Origin: Craspedostauros australis
Lineage: Eukaryota; Bacillariophyta; Bacillariophyceae; Mastogloiales; Achnanthaceae
Direction: 5' to 3'
DNA length: 64,000 nt
Assembly: GCA_026770025.1 (NCBI GenBank)
Contig: JAMXDE010000024.1
Location: 682,001-746,000 of the forward strand
In this document: positions 21,102 to 31,967 of the stretch, in pieces
Layout: every line of letters starts with the position of its first letter
Position numbering within the stretch: position 1 is the first letter of the stretch
Program-made: the position numbers and the translations under genes
The notes under the pieces: model-generated
Told to the model about the DNA's origin: nothing
Database searches by the model: none
The model's input: the letters and a program-made list of their open reading frames with translations, nothing else

Positions 21102-23306
21102 TCAACCCCGACGCTCCACGAGCTTATCAATAACGGCGAACTGCCGCGGCCACTTGGTGTTGTACAAGAACTGCCGCAAATCGAAGCGATTGTCATCGGG
21201 ACTGTACCCCTCCGCATGATACGCCGGCGTCAACGTGCACATCTTGTGCCGATTGATGGAATAGTAGACGAAGAAGCGCTTCACCTTGACCGCCACTTGC
21301 GCCGCCGACAGATGACTCCACACGCCGAGCAATTTGCGGAACATGCTGACGGGACCGCAACGTTGCAATTTGCGCAAGCCGCCGTACAGTCCCAGTTCGG
21401 CGTACGTCATGCCCATCTCCTCTTCATCGAGCTGAGAATGTTCCGGCGACGACGTTTCTTCGACTTGCGGTCGCAGCTCGGCCGTGGGCGGGGCACCGGC
21501 AATCTCGGCCAACACCGGCCATTCGAAGTGATGCGAGGCCCACAGCAGCATGCGCTTCAGATCGCCCTTGGAGATGGCGCCGATGGGATTGAGATCGGCG
21601 CTGGAGCAGTCGTACTTGGTGAGGTACCCGCGCAGGCCCTCGTCGACGTTGGCCGATCCCAGGACGAGGAGGAATCCCTGATTGCCACGCACCCACGGCA
21701 GCAGCTGGGCGAAGAGGTAGGCCGTGACCATGCGGATGCGGGCCTGGATGTTCTGCAAGGCCAGATCTTGTGTCATGGTGCCGCCGTGCAGCTGGAATTT
21801 GGGCAGCTTGCCCGTGGCCAGCCGGAAGACCTGGACCATGGCGTCACACATCGTATCGATGGGCACGCAGAGGTGATACGCGCCGATGGTCTCGGCCAAC
21901 CGTTGGGCACGTCCCGTCGTCGCCTGCGAGGAGTGCTCGGTCCCCAAGAAGACTGTGTGAAAGACGTGCGATGCAATCTCTTGCGAACTGGCCGGCAACC
22001 AATCGGATGGTTGCGCACAGATGCGGCGCACATCGGCCGCGACGGGTCCCGCTGGATTTTCGTTGGCGTGCTGGTAGGCCATCTGACACATGGCCCCGAC
22101 GATGGTGGCCACGCTGGACGAGTCGGCGCCGCCGCTGAGAGGCAGGAGGAAACCGGACGCGCCGGACCGACGCAGGTAATCCCACAACCAGCAGGCCGGG
22201 CCCAAGCAGCATTCCTCCTCCGGCTTGTGGATATGCAGCTGGATGGGACTCGTGGGCAACCCGAGAGCCGTGCACGATGGCGGCAGCGCGCCGCCCTCCG
22301 CCGTCACGAGCTGGTTGGGACGAGCATCGCGCACAAGATGGACGTTCGCGCACGCGATGCAACCACCGTCCTGCGCCTTATCGGCCTGGATGCCGAAACT
22401 CGGAATGGAGGCACGGTAGCTGCGGACCTCATCGAGATCGACCGTCGCCACGATGACCTCGACGTCGTCGACATCGAACTGCTTGGCCTGCGCCAGCACG
22501 TTGCCGTTGCAGACGATGATGGCGCCGCCGTCGTAGTAGCTCCGCCCGCCGTCGCATCCGCGCTGATTGGAATAGAGATAGACGCCGCCGCATTTGCGCG
22601 TGGCCGAGATCATGAGCTCCAACCGCTGATTGAGCTTGCGCAGCTCGTGGTGGCTGCCGGAGGCGTTGCCGATGATCTCGACGCCGCGTAGGGACAATCC
22701 AATGTGCGTGGCGGCCGGCGTCCATAGCTCTTCGCATGATTCGCAGCCGATGGAGACGGGCGTGTTGCCGCACTTGAGATAGGACGTGCCGAACGGCGCC
22801 GTGCGCTGTCCGAACTTGGTCGCGAAGATGGGCGGCAGCCACAGGGTCTGGTTGGCGGCGTCGTTGCTGTAGGCCGTGAAGTATCGCGATTCGCGGTAGT
22901 TGCCGCCATCGGCATTGGCCAGCTTGGGCCGGATGCAGAGGATCTCGCGATTGTAGCACAGCACGCGGCAGTTGTAGCGCACGCTCTGGTGCACGATGGG
23001 CATGCCCACGTCGATGAGGATGTCGTCGCTGCCTCCGCGTTCGAGCAGCAAGGCCAGGGACTCCCAGCAGTGATGGATGGTGTCCATCTCGTAGAAGTGG
23101 TCCTCGCAGCCGTAGCCGCTGAGCTCCAGCTCCGGTCCCAGTCGGTAGGTGGCGCCGGCCTCGCGGGCCACGATGCAGCTGCGCAGCGTGCGTTCGAGGT
23201 TGCCATCGAAGTCCAGCGCCCATTGGTTCAACGTGCACGTGGCCACCGTAATCAGGGAGGCAGGGTAGGGCGCGGCCTCAGCGCCGTCGTTGCTGCTGGT
23301 CGTCAT
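21102..23306 (-). CDS. NADSYN1: Glutamine-dependent NAD(+) synthetase
   Basis: This is a complete 734-residue enzyme, close to the usual eukaryotic length. The N-terminal nitrilase-type glutaminase shows the Glu-Lys-Cys triad in GPELEL (E59), IRPKLANADGGNYRE (K128) and ESCEELW (C191). The C-terminal synthetase carries the ATP pyrophosphatase loop SGGADSS at 391-397 and the family ending FDLRQFLYNTKWPRQF. It makes NAD+ from nicotinic acid adenine dinucleotide, glutamine and ATP, the last step of both de novo and Preiss-Handler routes. No targeting peptide is seen, so it is probably cytosolic. There is no intron and no break. The long plus-strand frame over the same bases is a GC-driven shadow. 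The 5' flank contains imperfect 10-bp TCAACGTATG-like repeats (about 23320-23360). Confidence 0.95.
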   Translation of the reverse strand: MTTSSNDGAEAAPYPASLITVATCTLNQWALDFDGNLERTLRSCIVAREAGATYRLGPELELSGYGCEDHFYEMDTIHHCWESLALLLERGGSDDILIDVGMPIVHQSVRYNCRVLCYNREILCIRPKLANADGGNYRESRYFTAYSNDAANQTLWLPPIFATKFGQRTAPFGTSYLKCGNTPVSIGCESCEELWTPAATHIGLSLRGVEIIGNASGSHHELRKLNQRLELMISATRKCGGVYLYSNQRGCDGGRSYYDGGAIIVCNGNVLAQAKQFDVDDVEVIVATVDLDEVRSYRASIPSFGIQADKAQDGGCIACANVHLVRDARPNQLVTAEGGALPPSCTALGLPTSPIQLHIHKPEEECCLGPACWLWDYLRRSGASGFLLPLSGGADSSSVATIVGAMCQMAYQHANENPAGPVAADVRRICAQPSDWLPASSQEIASHVFHTVFLGTEHSSQATTGRAQRLAETIGAYHLCVPIDTMCDAMVQVFRLATGKLPKFQLHGGTMTQDLALQNIQARIRMVTAYLFAQLLPWVRGNQGFLLVLGSANVDEGLRGYLTKYDCSSADLNPIGAISKGDLKRMLLWASHHFEWPVLAEIAGAPPTAELRPQVEETSSPEHSQLDEEEMGMTYAELGLYGGLRKLQRCGPVSMFRKLLGVWSHLSAAQVAVKVKRFFVYYSINRHKMCTLTPAYHAEGYSPDDNRFDLRQFLYNTKWPRQFAVIDKLVERRG

Positions 23307-24828
23307 GGTTGTGCTCTATCAACGTATGTCAACGTATGCCAAGGTGTGTCAACGTGTGGGAATGTATTACAACAACTGAAAATATTATGGAGACAGGCAG
23401 AGACGTAGATGGGGACGACGTCATGTCATTGTGATGTGTTGTGCTGCGTCGTGCTCTGCAGTTGTTCGGTGTTTGGTCGGGTTTGGATCCACGTTCCGGA
23501 TCTTCACGCCGACATTTCGCCCCATAAATCGAATCCATCGAGTCGGACGTGATTGTGTTTGGATCGTGACACATCGCTGTCGGAAGTTCTTCTCAGAACT
23601 CATCCCACGATCGTGTGTCATCAGGCTGCTGTTGTCTTCCATTGTCATTGTCGTCGTGCAACTTCCGATGAGTCCACACGAGAACGAACTCTACCCCAAG
23701 CGAGGTTTCGAAAAGATGCAGCCCTAAAGGGTCCACGCATCGTGGATAGGAACTCCTCAGCTTTTTGGAGCTCCGCCATCTTCGATGCGATGCTGTGTTG
23801 GTTTCCCAACGCAGCAACATGGAAGGCTGCGCGCAGCATTTGCGCTTGATGCCATTGTTGATGTCAATGCTGATGTTATTGTTCATTGCTCTGCTTCCAT
23901 GAGATGTGATGCAATGTAATGGAATGGAAAGAGATCAAAAGTGATGAACCCAAATGCCATTCGAAAGAAGAGGATGATGTTGGCGGATGCAGCATTCAAG
24001 TTCGCCTTTTCGGTCAGTTGTTGACTCTTTGCTCACTTCTGTCTTCTCAGTCGGTGACAATGACATAAAGTTACTTAGTGGGACTTCTGTTGGATTGACC
24101 CATGATTATCGAAAATTAACGCCGCGACACACAAAGTAGCCCATTTCCATGTCGCAACGAACGTCGTGCGAAAGACGAATCGATCGCGAGACGAAATGTA
24201 AAGACTCTGCGGCCCCTGTTGTGAAGAAATGGACCAGCCGGTCATTGCACCCAATCCAACAAGGAGCGACGAAGAAATGCCGTAATTACTGACCCAAAGT
24301 CCGGCCTCAACCGAATTGCCCCGAATCGCTCTTTCTATCGACGGACGACATCCAACGCGCACAGCGCATCGCGTTGATGAACGCGCTCGCCGCCAAACAA
24401 GGCACCACCACAGAGAGAGAGACAAGAAGGGAAGAGAGGAACGGAGAACGGGATCAACCCGAACATTTTGTTGTCGCGGCAGCAACAACAACAACACCAA
24501 CAACACCATGCACAGTCACATCAGCAAGGAAGAAGACAAGAGCAGACAACGTGCCAACAATTCAGGGATCATTGTCGAACCAACGTTGCATGTGACACCA
24601 TACCACAGTCGTACCGTATCTGCTCTTCATTGTCGGTGCTCTCCCACAAATACACACGCCGCAGCTTAACAGTGCATAAGGACAATAGCACAGACAGCAA
24701 CACACGCAAGAGGGAGGGGCATCATCATCCAACGCATCGAAGGACCATCTCAAAAGAGAAGAGAAACAACTTGATTTTGGCAGGAGAAACAAGCACGTTG
24801 CTTGACGAGATATCACACCCCCTCGCCA
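23307..24828. other. Divergent intergenic region
   Basis: It lies between the divergently transcribed NAD synthetase gene and the gene starting at 24829, so it should hold both promoters. Short frames only; a (GA)n tract sits near 24412. The part after 24460 is CAA-rich and looks like 5' UTR of the downstream gene. Confidence 0.5.
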
Positions 24829-25937
24829 ATGGGCATGTGCTCCAGCGACCCCCACATCCGCAGCGATGGCAAACCCAAACGCAGCAAGAGCCGCAGTTCG
24901 AGATCGCTGATGAAGACGGAGACAAGGTCGGAATCGCGGCAACACGATGGTGCAAAAACCAAGGTCCGCAGCAGATCACCATTGTCGAAACGACGCGAGC
25001 GGCGGCTGTTTGGAATTTTGAGCCCATCGGGAAATCCAGTAAGTGGTCGGACGAGTCGTGAGCAGCAACAAGAAAGGACGCGGCTGTTGATACCAACAGC
25101 AAGAACATCGCATGACTCTCACCAAGACATCTCCTTCTCCTTCTCTTTGGTCATTGTCCGTCTTGTCCGTCTTGTCCATCTTGTCCATCTTCTTGGTCTT
25201 GTCCATGTTCCGTTCTGTGTGATCATTGACAACGATCGTGCATCCAACTCTGGCTTTGACTTTGACTTGACTTTGGCTTGATGGCTTGACTTGCATCCGC
25301 ATCCGCCATGACAACAGAGCAGCACCAGCGGCAGTAATAACAGCAGCAGTAATAACAGCAGCAGTAATAACGGCAGTAGTAATAACAACAGCAACAATCA
25401 CAGCAGCAGGAGCAGGAGTCGAAGGAAGATCACTTCAGGTTCCGTCCGACCAACGCTGGTCCCCTCCAAGGCATCGAAGAGAAGTCTGGAGACGGAGGGA
25501 TCTGGCACAACAGCAACAACAGCGTCAACAGCAACAACAGCATCAACAAGCACTCTATCCGAATGTGCAGACGACAGCAGCCACACCCTGAAAAGCCAGG
25601 CAAGCCCGCGCTCCTTCCGCAAGCGACACTCCAGCCATCACAGCTCGTTGGCCAACGACATTGACAGCTGCCACGACAGCGCTCGCTCCTTCCGCAGCTT
25701 TGCAGACGACGACGACGACGAGGTCAGCCTTCCTCTTGCCAAGCCCAGCGACGAAGCCAGCAGCAGCCTGCATCACTCCTTCGCTTCGCTTACCAGCCAT
25801 TCCGGGTGTTCGTCTCTTGTCAGCGATCTCGATCTGTCCTTTGAGGAGGACGACGATCACCTTCCGCACCAGTCGCAAGACAGCAAGAGCAGTACTAGAG
25901 CGAAGCAGAAGGAGTCAGGGGTTGCGTCCGATACTCA

Positions 25938-25972
<35 letters not shown>

Positions 25973-28275
25973 AGCAACAACAACCACCGAGGCAAGCCAG
26001 ACGAAGGCACAGCGGAAGTCGCAGAACACGGGACAGGAAGGAGTCGTCCCGAACATCATCATCAGCGTTAACATCATCATCAGCGTTAACAGCATCAGCG
26101 TTAACAGCATCAGCGTTAACAACAACAACAGCAACAACATCATCAGCAACAACAACAAACAAGGAACCGCTCAGCTCCAAAAGCACGCACAGCGTCAGAA
26201 GTCGAGGATCCAGGCGAAGCCTGCTCCAGGTCAGCAAGAGCGTCGAGTTTGCAGCTCCCAAGCCCGCCGACAACACCGACAACGCTGCTGCTCAGAGCAA
26301 AGTGGACGAGCTCCTGGTGGCGTCGACGACCTACAACCCGGTTCCGATCCGATCCACGTTCGTCGTTCCATCCCGCAACTCCACTGGAAAGCTGCTTGCA
26401 ACCACACCCAACGACAGGAAGCCTCACCAACGCACCAACCGCAAGAAACGGGATCCCCTGGCTTCGCAGAGCGAGCACTGTCGATCTTTGCGCAGATCAA
26501 CGAGCCACCGTCAGCTGTCGACATCGCAGCACCGCAGAAGCGCAGGCAAGCGAGCGACGCTCACGAGGGGGACATCGACGCCGCGTTTGCTCGTCAACAC
26601 TTTGGCAACGTCGACCACAACAACTGCCGTCCGCAAACCCAGAAAGGTCGATCCGCTTGCTTCCAGAAGCGAGCACTGCGTCCTGCATCGGTCCAAGCCG
26701 CACTCTTCCAACAGCTTCCACCAGAAACGCCGGCTTCCAACGAGCTGTCTCAAACAGCCGCCTCCCATCGCCGAACGTGCGGCCTCGTCTCATTCTGCCA
26801 GCCGCCAATACCCACAGCAGCAAACTCGACGTCCCAAAAAGGTCCGAGACAGCCTCACGGTTTCAGAACACGGACAGCGCACCGCATTTCGTCCCACCCT
26901 CGCGCCACCCTCCTCATTCGCCAACGTCTCCTTCCGACACTTCCGCACCGCACCACGTCCCACCCTCCAAAGATCGCGATCCGTCGTCAGCCTCACAGCA
27001 CCCTTCCGATCCGTCACGGCCCACGAACGCTTCGTGGCCGCCGTCCATATCCAGAGGATCACGAGGGGCATCCAAGCGCGCCACAAGCACCGCCGCACCA
27101 TGCCGCCATCGGATCATGCCCTGCAGCCCATCACCGTCCTCATTCCCAAGAATGACGATCTCGCCAACAAGATCAAGGCCACGAAGGCCAGGTTGGCGCA
27201 AGTCCAGGCGCAGCGTCAACGCGCGACGTCACAGCGTCAACAGCATCTGCAGCAACAGCAGGATGAGACCCTGCAAGCGCATCGCGCCAAGCTCACGGCG
27301 CAACATCGCGAAGCGCAATCGCGCAAGGCCCGCATGGTGCAGATGGCGTCGCCCGTCCTGCTGGGATTCAAGGCCCGCGATATTCGTCAACAGCGCGAGC
27401 GGCTCCTCGAGGACATGGACATTGCCGAGGAGAAGAACGGCCGCCTCAAGATCGCCACGAAGAAAGCACGCGATGCCTTCGAGACCCTCAACGCGAGTGC
27501 CAAGAGCTTGAAGGAGACGAATGATCAACTCATCACGCAGGTCACATCGATCAAGGACTGCCTCCAAGAATGCCAGCTGCAGACGAAGCAACATCGCGCG
27601 CGGTTGCGCAAGCATTCGCATGCGCGTGTCGATTATCAGACCATCATCCGCAAGATGCATCTGCTCGTGCGTTCGCGTCGCGATATCGCCGACAAGTTCC
27701 TGCAGCTGGCGCAAGAGCATGAGGCGGAAGCTCAGAATCAACGCCGAGGTGATATGTCGTCGAAGCGGGTGGCGCAGAAAGCGGTCGCCATTAACACGAC
27801 GAACACAGCGGCCGGCGAAACCACGCGCCAAGTCCGATTCGGACCCACCACGATCGCCGAATTCGCCCACATCAAAGGCGACAATCCCAGCTGCTCGCAA
27901 GGTTGTCCCATCGCGCTGCATCCCGTCCACACGCGCCAAGAATCCTTCTCGACGGACGACTTCCAATCGGTGCGCGCCATGCTGCCCAGACGCAAAGGCA
28001 AGCGACTCGTCATCCCTTCCAACGTGCGCACGCATCTACTCAAGGAATCCGGTTATTCCGAATCCGATATAGCGGCGGCGGCCTTGCAGGTTCTCGTCGA
28101 TAAGAAATTGCGTGCCGAGAGCGTGTGGCAGAGTCTCAACGATCTCATGCAAGATCAAGGACAAAAGACGCCGGAGGAGATCAAGTTCATTGAGAAGTTC
28201 GCCGACAGTATCAAGCAGAAGGAGGCAGCGGCGCAAGTCAACAACGGCGGGGCTGCTGCGACGGTGGCGAGGTGA
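24829..28275 (+). CDS. IQ-motif/coiled-coil protein with diatom-type GDNPS motif (probably two exons)
   Basis: Proposed exon 1 is 24829-25038 (MGMCSSDPHIRSDG..., 70 codons). It ends at CCA|GTAAGT, phase 0. The large frame continues to 28275 and can be entered in phase at 25318 (CAACAG|AGC), which gives about 1055 residues. The acceptor is uncertain because the region is an AGC/AGT repeat. Order: Arg/Ser-rich N-terminus; Ser/Gln/Thr repeats, including a 15-bp tandem (25331-25390) and a TCAGCGTTAACA tandem (26049-26130); three REKKRDPLASQSEHC-like repeats; an IQ-type calmodulin-binding motif VHIQRITRGIQARHKHR (about 27037-27090); a long coiled coil; then VRFGPTTIAEFAHIKGDNPS, a motif I associate with uncharacterised diatom proteins. 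Probably a cytoskeletal or calmodulin-linked scaffold, by inference. Confidence 0.65.
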
Positions 28276-28580
28276 TGTGCGAATGATGCGCATCGACAAT
28301 ATGTACTTCTATGTGTTGTAGTAGTAGTAATACTAGTATGTACTTACGATAGAGAGATATGCAAACAGCAATGATGTATCGACATTGTGTGTGCTGGAGC
28401 AGTCGGCGCGCATTCCGCAATGGTGAACATCAATTCAAATGCAGCATTGCTATGAGACCAAGTGGCGTGAGTGCTCTATGTATGTTCGCGTATATAGAAT
28501 ACCATTATCGACATAATCTGATTTAGTTCCACTCCTCATCTTGTTGCTATCACTCTTCGTTCGAATGCTATGGTTGGTCT
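28276..28580. other. Convergent intergenic spacer
   Basis: The two flanking genes converge here. GTAGTAGTAATACTAGTA repeats occur at 28317-28337. No gene is seen. Confidence 0.5.
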
Positions 28581-29450
28581 CTAAAACTCTCCTGTATCTG
28601 GGTCGAGTCGAATTCGAACACGCGCATTCTTCTTCTTGGGTCGCCTCTTCGCCATGACCGAACTCCGATCAAGCACCTGGCCGTCGTCACGTTGATGCTG
28701 CTGCTGCTGTTGTTCATAGAGATGCACGAGGCGTTCGTGCTTGGCCTGCTGCTGGTGAAGCTGTCGCAAGAACTGTTGCTGCATCGGATCTGGCGTTGCG
28801 GCCGCGGCAGCCGAGGCAGCGGCCGCCGTCGTGTTGGTGCGGCCGCTCATATCCATGGTGTTGCTATTGTAGATGATGCTCTTGTTCCTGCGCAGGTTGC
28901 TGTTCTTGGCTTTGCTGCCGTGCACGGCCATGCTTTCATCCATGACTTCCGTCGACGATGCGCACAGCGACGTCGGCATGCTGTCGCACGAGAATGGCGT
29001 CGTGAGGGTGCTCAAGAACGTACCCTTCGTCTTGATCGAACCGTGATCGTCTTCGGCGTCTTCGGGATGACGCAGGCTGTCGTCTATCGCGTTGGCCTCC
29101 TCCGCGATGGCCTTGTCGATGAGCGCCTGCTTCAGCGCGGCCACCTCGGCGCGTTGCCGACGCAGCTCGTTGCTCGTGTCGATGATCTCCTGCTGCTGCT
29201 TCGTCTTGATGTGCCGATGCATCTTGTTGCAGTAGTCCATCTGGTACTGCAGCTCCGAGCAGCTGTCGTGGATGGACATCTGATCGGGCTGCGTGTTCTG
29301 CAGGAAGAGGCGCTGCTTCTGCTGTTTGCGGCGGTGACGTTCCATGACGTGCAGTCCTCGGCGTCTGCTGCGGCTGCTGACGGATCGCAGCGTGGCGCCG
29401 TCATTGTCGTCGGACATGTCCTCGGTGTTTCTGCGACGCAGGAACCTCAT
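28581..29450 (-). CDS. Small coiled-coil, Gln/Ala-rich protein (unknown)
   Basis: The start is taken at the ATG at 29450 (MRFLRRRNTEDM), giving 289 residues; the frame extends upstream only through a non-ATG codon. The N-terminus is strongly basic. A helical segment near residues 75-130 (HRHIKTKQQQEIIDTSNELRRQ... then AEVAALKQALIDKAIAEE) predicts a coiled coil. A poly-Ala tract near 210-225 and a Gln-rich helix follow, and the end is KKKNARVRIRLDPDTGEF. The N-terminal M-R-[FL]-[IL]-x-F/R-R-R-R pattern resembles that of the gene at 30435-30926, so the two could be distant relatives. No function is recognised. Confidence 0.6.
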   Translation of the reverse strand: MRFLRRRNTEDMSDDNDGATLRSVSSRSRRRGLHVMERHRRKQQKQRLFLQNTQPDQMSIHDSCSELQYQMDYCNKMHRHIKTKQQQEIIDTSNELRRQRAEVAALKQALIDKAIAEEANAIDDSLRHPEDAEDDHGSIKTKGTFLSTLTTPFSCDSMPTSLCASSTEVMDESMAVHGSKAKNSNLRRNKSIIYNSNTMDMSGRTNTTAAAASAAAAATPDPMQQQFLRQLHQQQAKHERLVHLYEQQQQQHQRDDGQVLDRSSVMAKRRPKKKNARVRIRLDPDTGEF

Positions 29451-30434
29451 CGTGGACTCGGGGGGACGTCCCGTTGGATGCGTTTGGTGCGGGTGGTTGT
29501 GGTGGATGCGACTTGTGCGGATTAGCAATTGTGAATAAAGGAACGATGCCGATGCCTTGTTGTGGTGACATGAGCGACAGATTGGTGCTGATGTTGATAT
29601 TTGCGTGGATTTTGTGGGCGGCGCGTTCTGCTTTGCGCCTTTTTACGAGCTGTGGTCGTGTGGGCTTGCAATGAGGAAATGGCGCGAGGGTGAGGAAGTC
29701 ACATCGGACATTCATGGAGAGCCAGCTCGCATGGAACCCCTATGTATTTTCGGAGTTTAGCGAAAGTGCGACATTTCTGACGCATGAAGCACGTAAAAGT
29801 GGCGATCTATGTGACATCAAACTGACGGACTAAAATGTCTATGTGACATGGCTGTTTCGATTGTTGACTCGTGTTGTTGTGTTGTCGGAGGCACATGTCG
29901 CGAGCACAAGTGTCCACAACACGCGTTTGTGCGAAGCGGGTGGATGGAGCGTGACAGGGCAGTTCGTCGCCAACTCTGGAAGCGCTGTGCGGAACACGTG
30001 CATTTCGTTGCATTGGCGTCCTCTGCGAAGGTCCGGTTCGGTGCGAGTAGTAGTTGTTGTGAGTAGACGTCAGAGCCATGGCACCCGCATGATCGGCTTC
30101 GACGACGTTGTCGCCGATGTGTGCACCGTCCCAAACCGCTCTCGGCACTTGTGAAGGCTAAAAGCTGTTGGTATTGGAGCTAGACCAACATGTCGATGCT
30201 ACGAACGTTAGTGTAGAATTCTACTACAGAGAGAGAGTGTGTGTATGAGTTTCTCGAATAATGTTGTATCGGACTATTCCTCTATTACATAATACCCATA
30301 CAGCGTTACTGCGGTTGCCATTCAAGGATATCGCTGTATTCTGTATGCGTGGATGGAGAGCTGTAACTGCAGAAAGACGCCGATGGACTGATTCATGTTG
30401 ATGGGCAACAGCTTCATTCCGTGCGTTTCGCATG
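29451..30434. other. Intergenic region, no gene called
   Basis: Overlapping frames of 70-110 codons on both strands (29.8-30.15 kb) exclude one another and none has a recognisable motif. A short AGAGAGAGTGTGTGT tract lies near 30228-30243. Confidence 0.45.
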
Positions 30435-30926
30435 TCACGCCGGTTGCTGTCGACACACCCCCACAAAGTCTGGCACCATGTGACACTGATCCTGCCTGCG
30501 TTGCGACGAGCAGCTGCTGTCGATGCTATCGTCGTCCAACAGCGACACGTGCCGCAGTGTTTCAAATTGCTCTCGCGTGCGTGATGCAATGTCATTTGCT
30601 TGCTTGCCGTATCGTTTCTGCAGATGATCCGTGATGCTGACGATGGTTTCGGCTTCGTCGTTGGACGACGGTTGTTTGCTTTGTTGCGGCTGTGGTAACG
30701 ATGGTGGTGCAGCAACCTCTGTGGGAGCCGTCGTGTCTTTGCTTGGCTTGTCATTGGGCGTCTGATTTCCCAACGAGATGACATCATCGCAGGGAGCCGT
30801 CTTCTTTTGCGTCTCATCTTGTTGCTTGGCAGATGACTTGCCGCTCTTGACTGAGAATCGTCGCACTTCGTTGGCCTCCGGCGTGATGGCATTCTTGCGC
30901 CTGCGTCGGAATGGAATTAATCTCAT
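30435..30926 (-). CDS. Small basic N-terminus protein (unknown)
   Basis: I start it at the ATG at 30926 (MRLIPFRRRRKNAITPEA), giving 163 residues. The frame is open further upstream, but through a TC microsatellite (31045-31082) that reads as Arg/Glu repeats, typical of a 5' UTR. After the basic start come a Lys/Ser-rich linker, a Pro/Gln stretch, and a C-terminal helix (TIVSITDHLQKRYGKQANDIA) ending in CHMVPDFVGVCRQQPA. No domain was recognised. Confidence 0.5.
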   Translation of the reverse strand: MRLIPFRRRRKNAITPEANEVRRFSVKSGKSSAKQQDETQKKTAPCDDVISLGNQTPNDKPSKDTTAPTEVAAPPSLPQPQQSKQPSSNDEAETIVSITDHLQKRYGKQANDIASRTREQFETLRHVSLLDDDSIDSSCSSQRRQDQCHMVPDFVGVCRQQPA

Positions 30927-31967
30927 GGCTTGGCTCGTATTGGGGCGATGTGATGCTGTTGATGTGCGGTGTTGCGGTGTGCTGTGAGAGCCGTCCAATG
31001 TGGAGGCACTTGTCGCTTCCGTTGCTGCTTCTCGAAGGACGATCACACACTCTCTCTCTCTCTCTCTGTGTGTGTCTCTCTGTCTTTCGATTGATCTCCG
31101 CTTGGTGGAACAAAATGTGTCGGTGGGAGCGATGGTTTGTCGAAGAGGAGAAGATAAATGCGAGTCTGCCACTGTGGCCGGAGAACACCAACTGCAAAAT
31201 GCTCCCAACCACACAAGCGACATCTCTTGTGGAGGCGTCGTGATCCCCAACACGACGTCATCGCCCATCCGTTGCAACGCATCCCATCGATGTAAAAACT
31301 CACACCATCACCAGTTTGTCATTCTCCTTTCCCCGGCTCGCGCCACAATTTCGCCGCGTCCATTCGGCGACTTGGTCGGAAAACAAGCTTCTGCTTCGCC
31401 ACACGAAACTCCCCTTTGAGCAAAGTCACCCAGCACCTTCCTCCACCAATCATCAACCCCACTTTTACTTACTTCTCCTCCACCATCTCCAACACTCCAA
31501 TTGTGAGGATGTTGCCTATTATAATATTATAACAGAATAGTTGTCAAAGTACTCCGCTTCTTCCTAAAACAAACACGCTCTGATCATCTTCATCGTCGCG
31601 CTGCTGGATGTGTTGTGCGATTGTTCACGTTTCGCACCTGTTCGCCCGGCGTTCTGTTGTGACCGTTGAAAATCGACCAATTCGACTCATCGCTTTCTGC
31701 TGATTCATCACAAATGCTGGTCATCGATGTTGTTGCGAGTTGTTGAGGTTGGCGGCGCAGGTGAGAAAGGTGTTGCATCATGACTGCGACGCAACGCAAT
31801 GCAACGCAATGTAGTGTAGTGCTGATCGGCCATACTTCACGTTACGTTGCTATTGGTGGAAGTCATCATCGAAGTCGCCTTGGATCTTCCTGATGTTCTC
31901 ATCTTCGACAAGATCAACATCATCAACAATATCGTCATCATCAAATATCATCATCGCGATATCACAA
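30927..31967. other. Divergent intergenic region with TC microsatellite
   Basis: It contains the 5' leaders of the 30435-30926 gene (minus) and the 31968 gene (plus). The (TC)n/(TG)n tract spans 31045-31082. A GCAACGCAAT tandem occurs at 31787-31812. Confidence 0.5.

Noticed and set aside
21051-22691. 546-codon plus-strand frame
   Set aside because: It lies antisense to the well-supported NAD synthetase and has no motif; an open antisense frame is expected from the GC-rich codon usage.
28692-29525. 277-codon plus-strand frame
   Set aside because: Antisense shadow of the coiled-coil gene at 28581-29450; its sequence is the complement of Gln/Ala codon runs.
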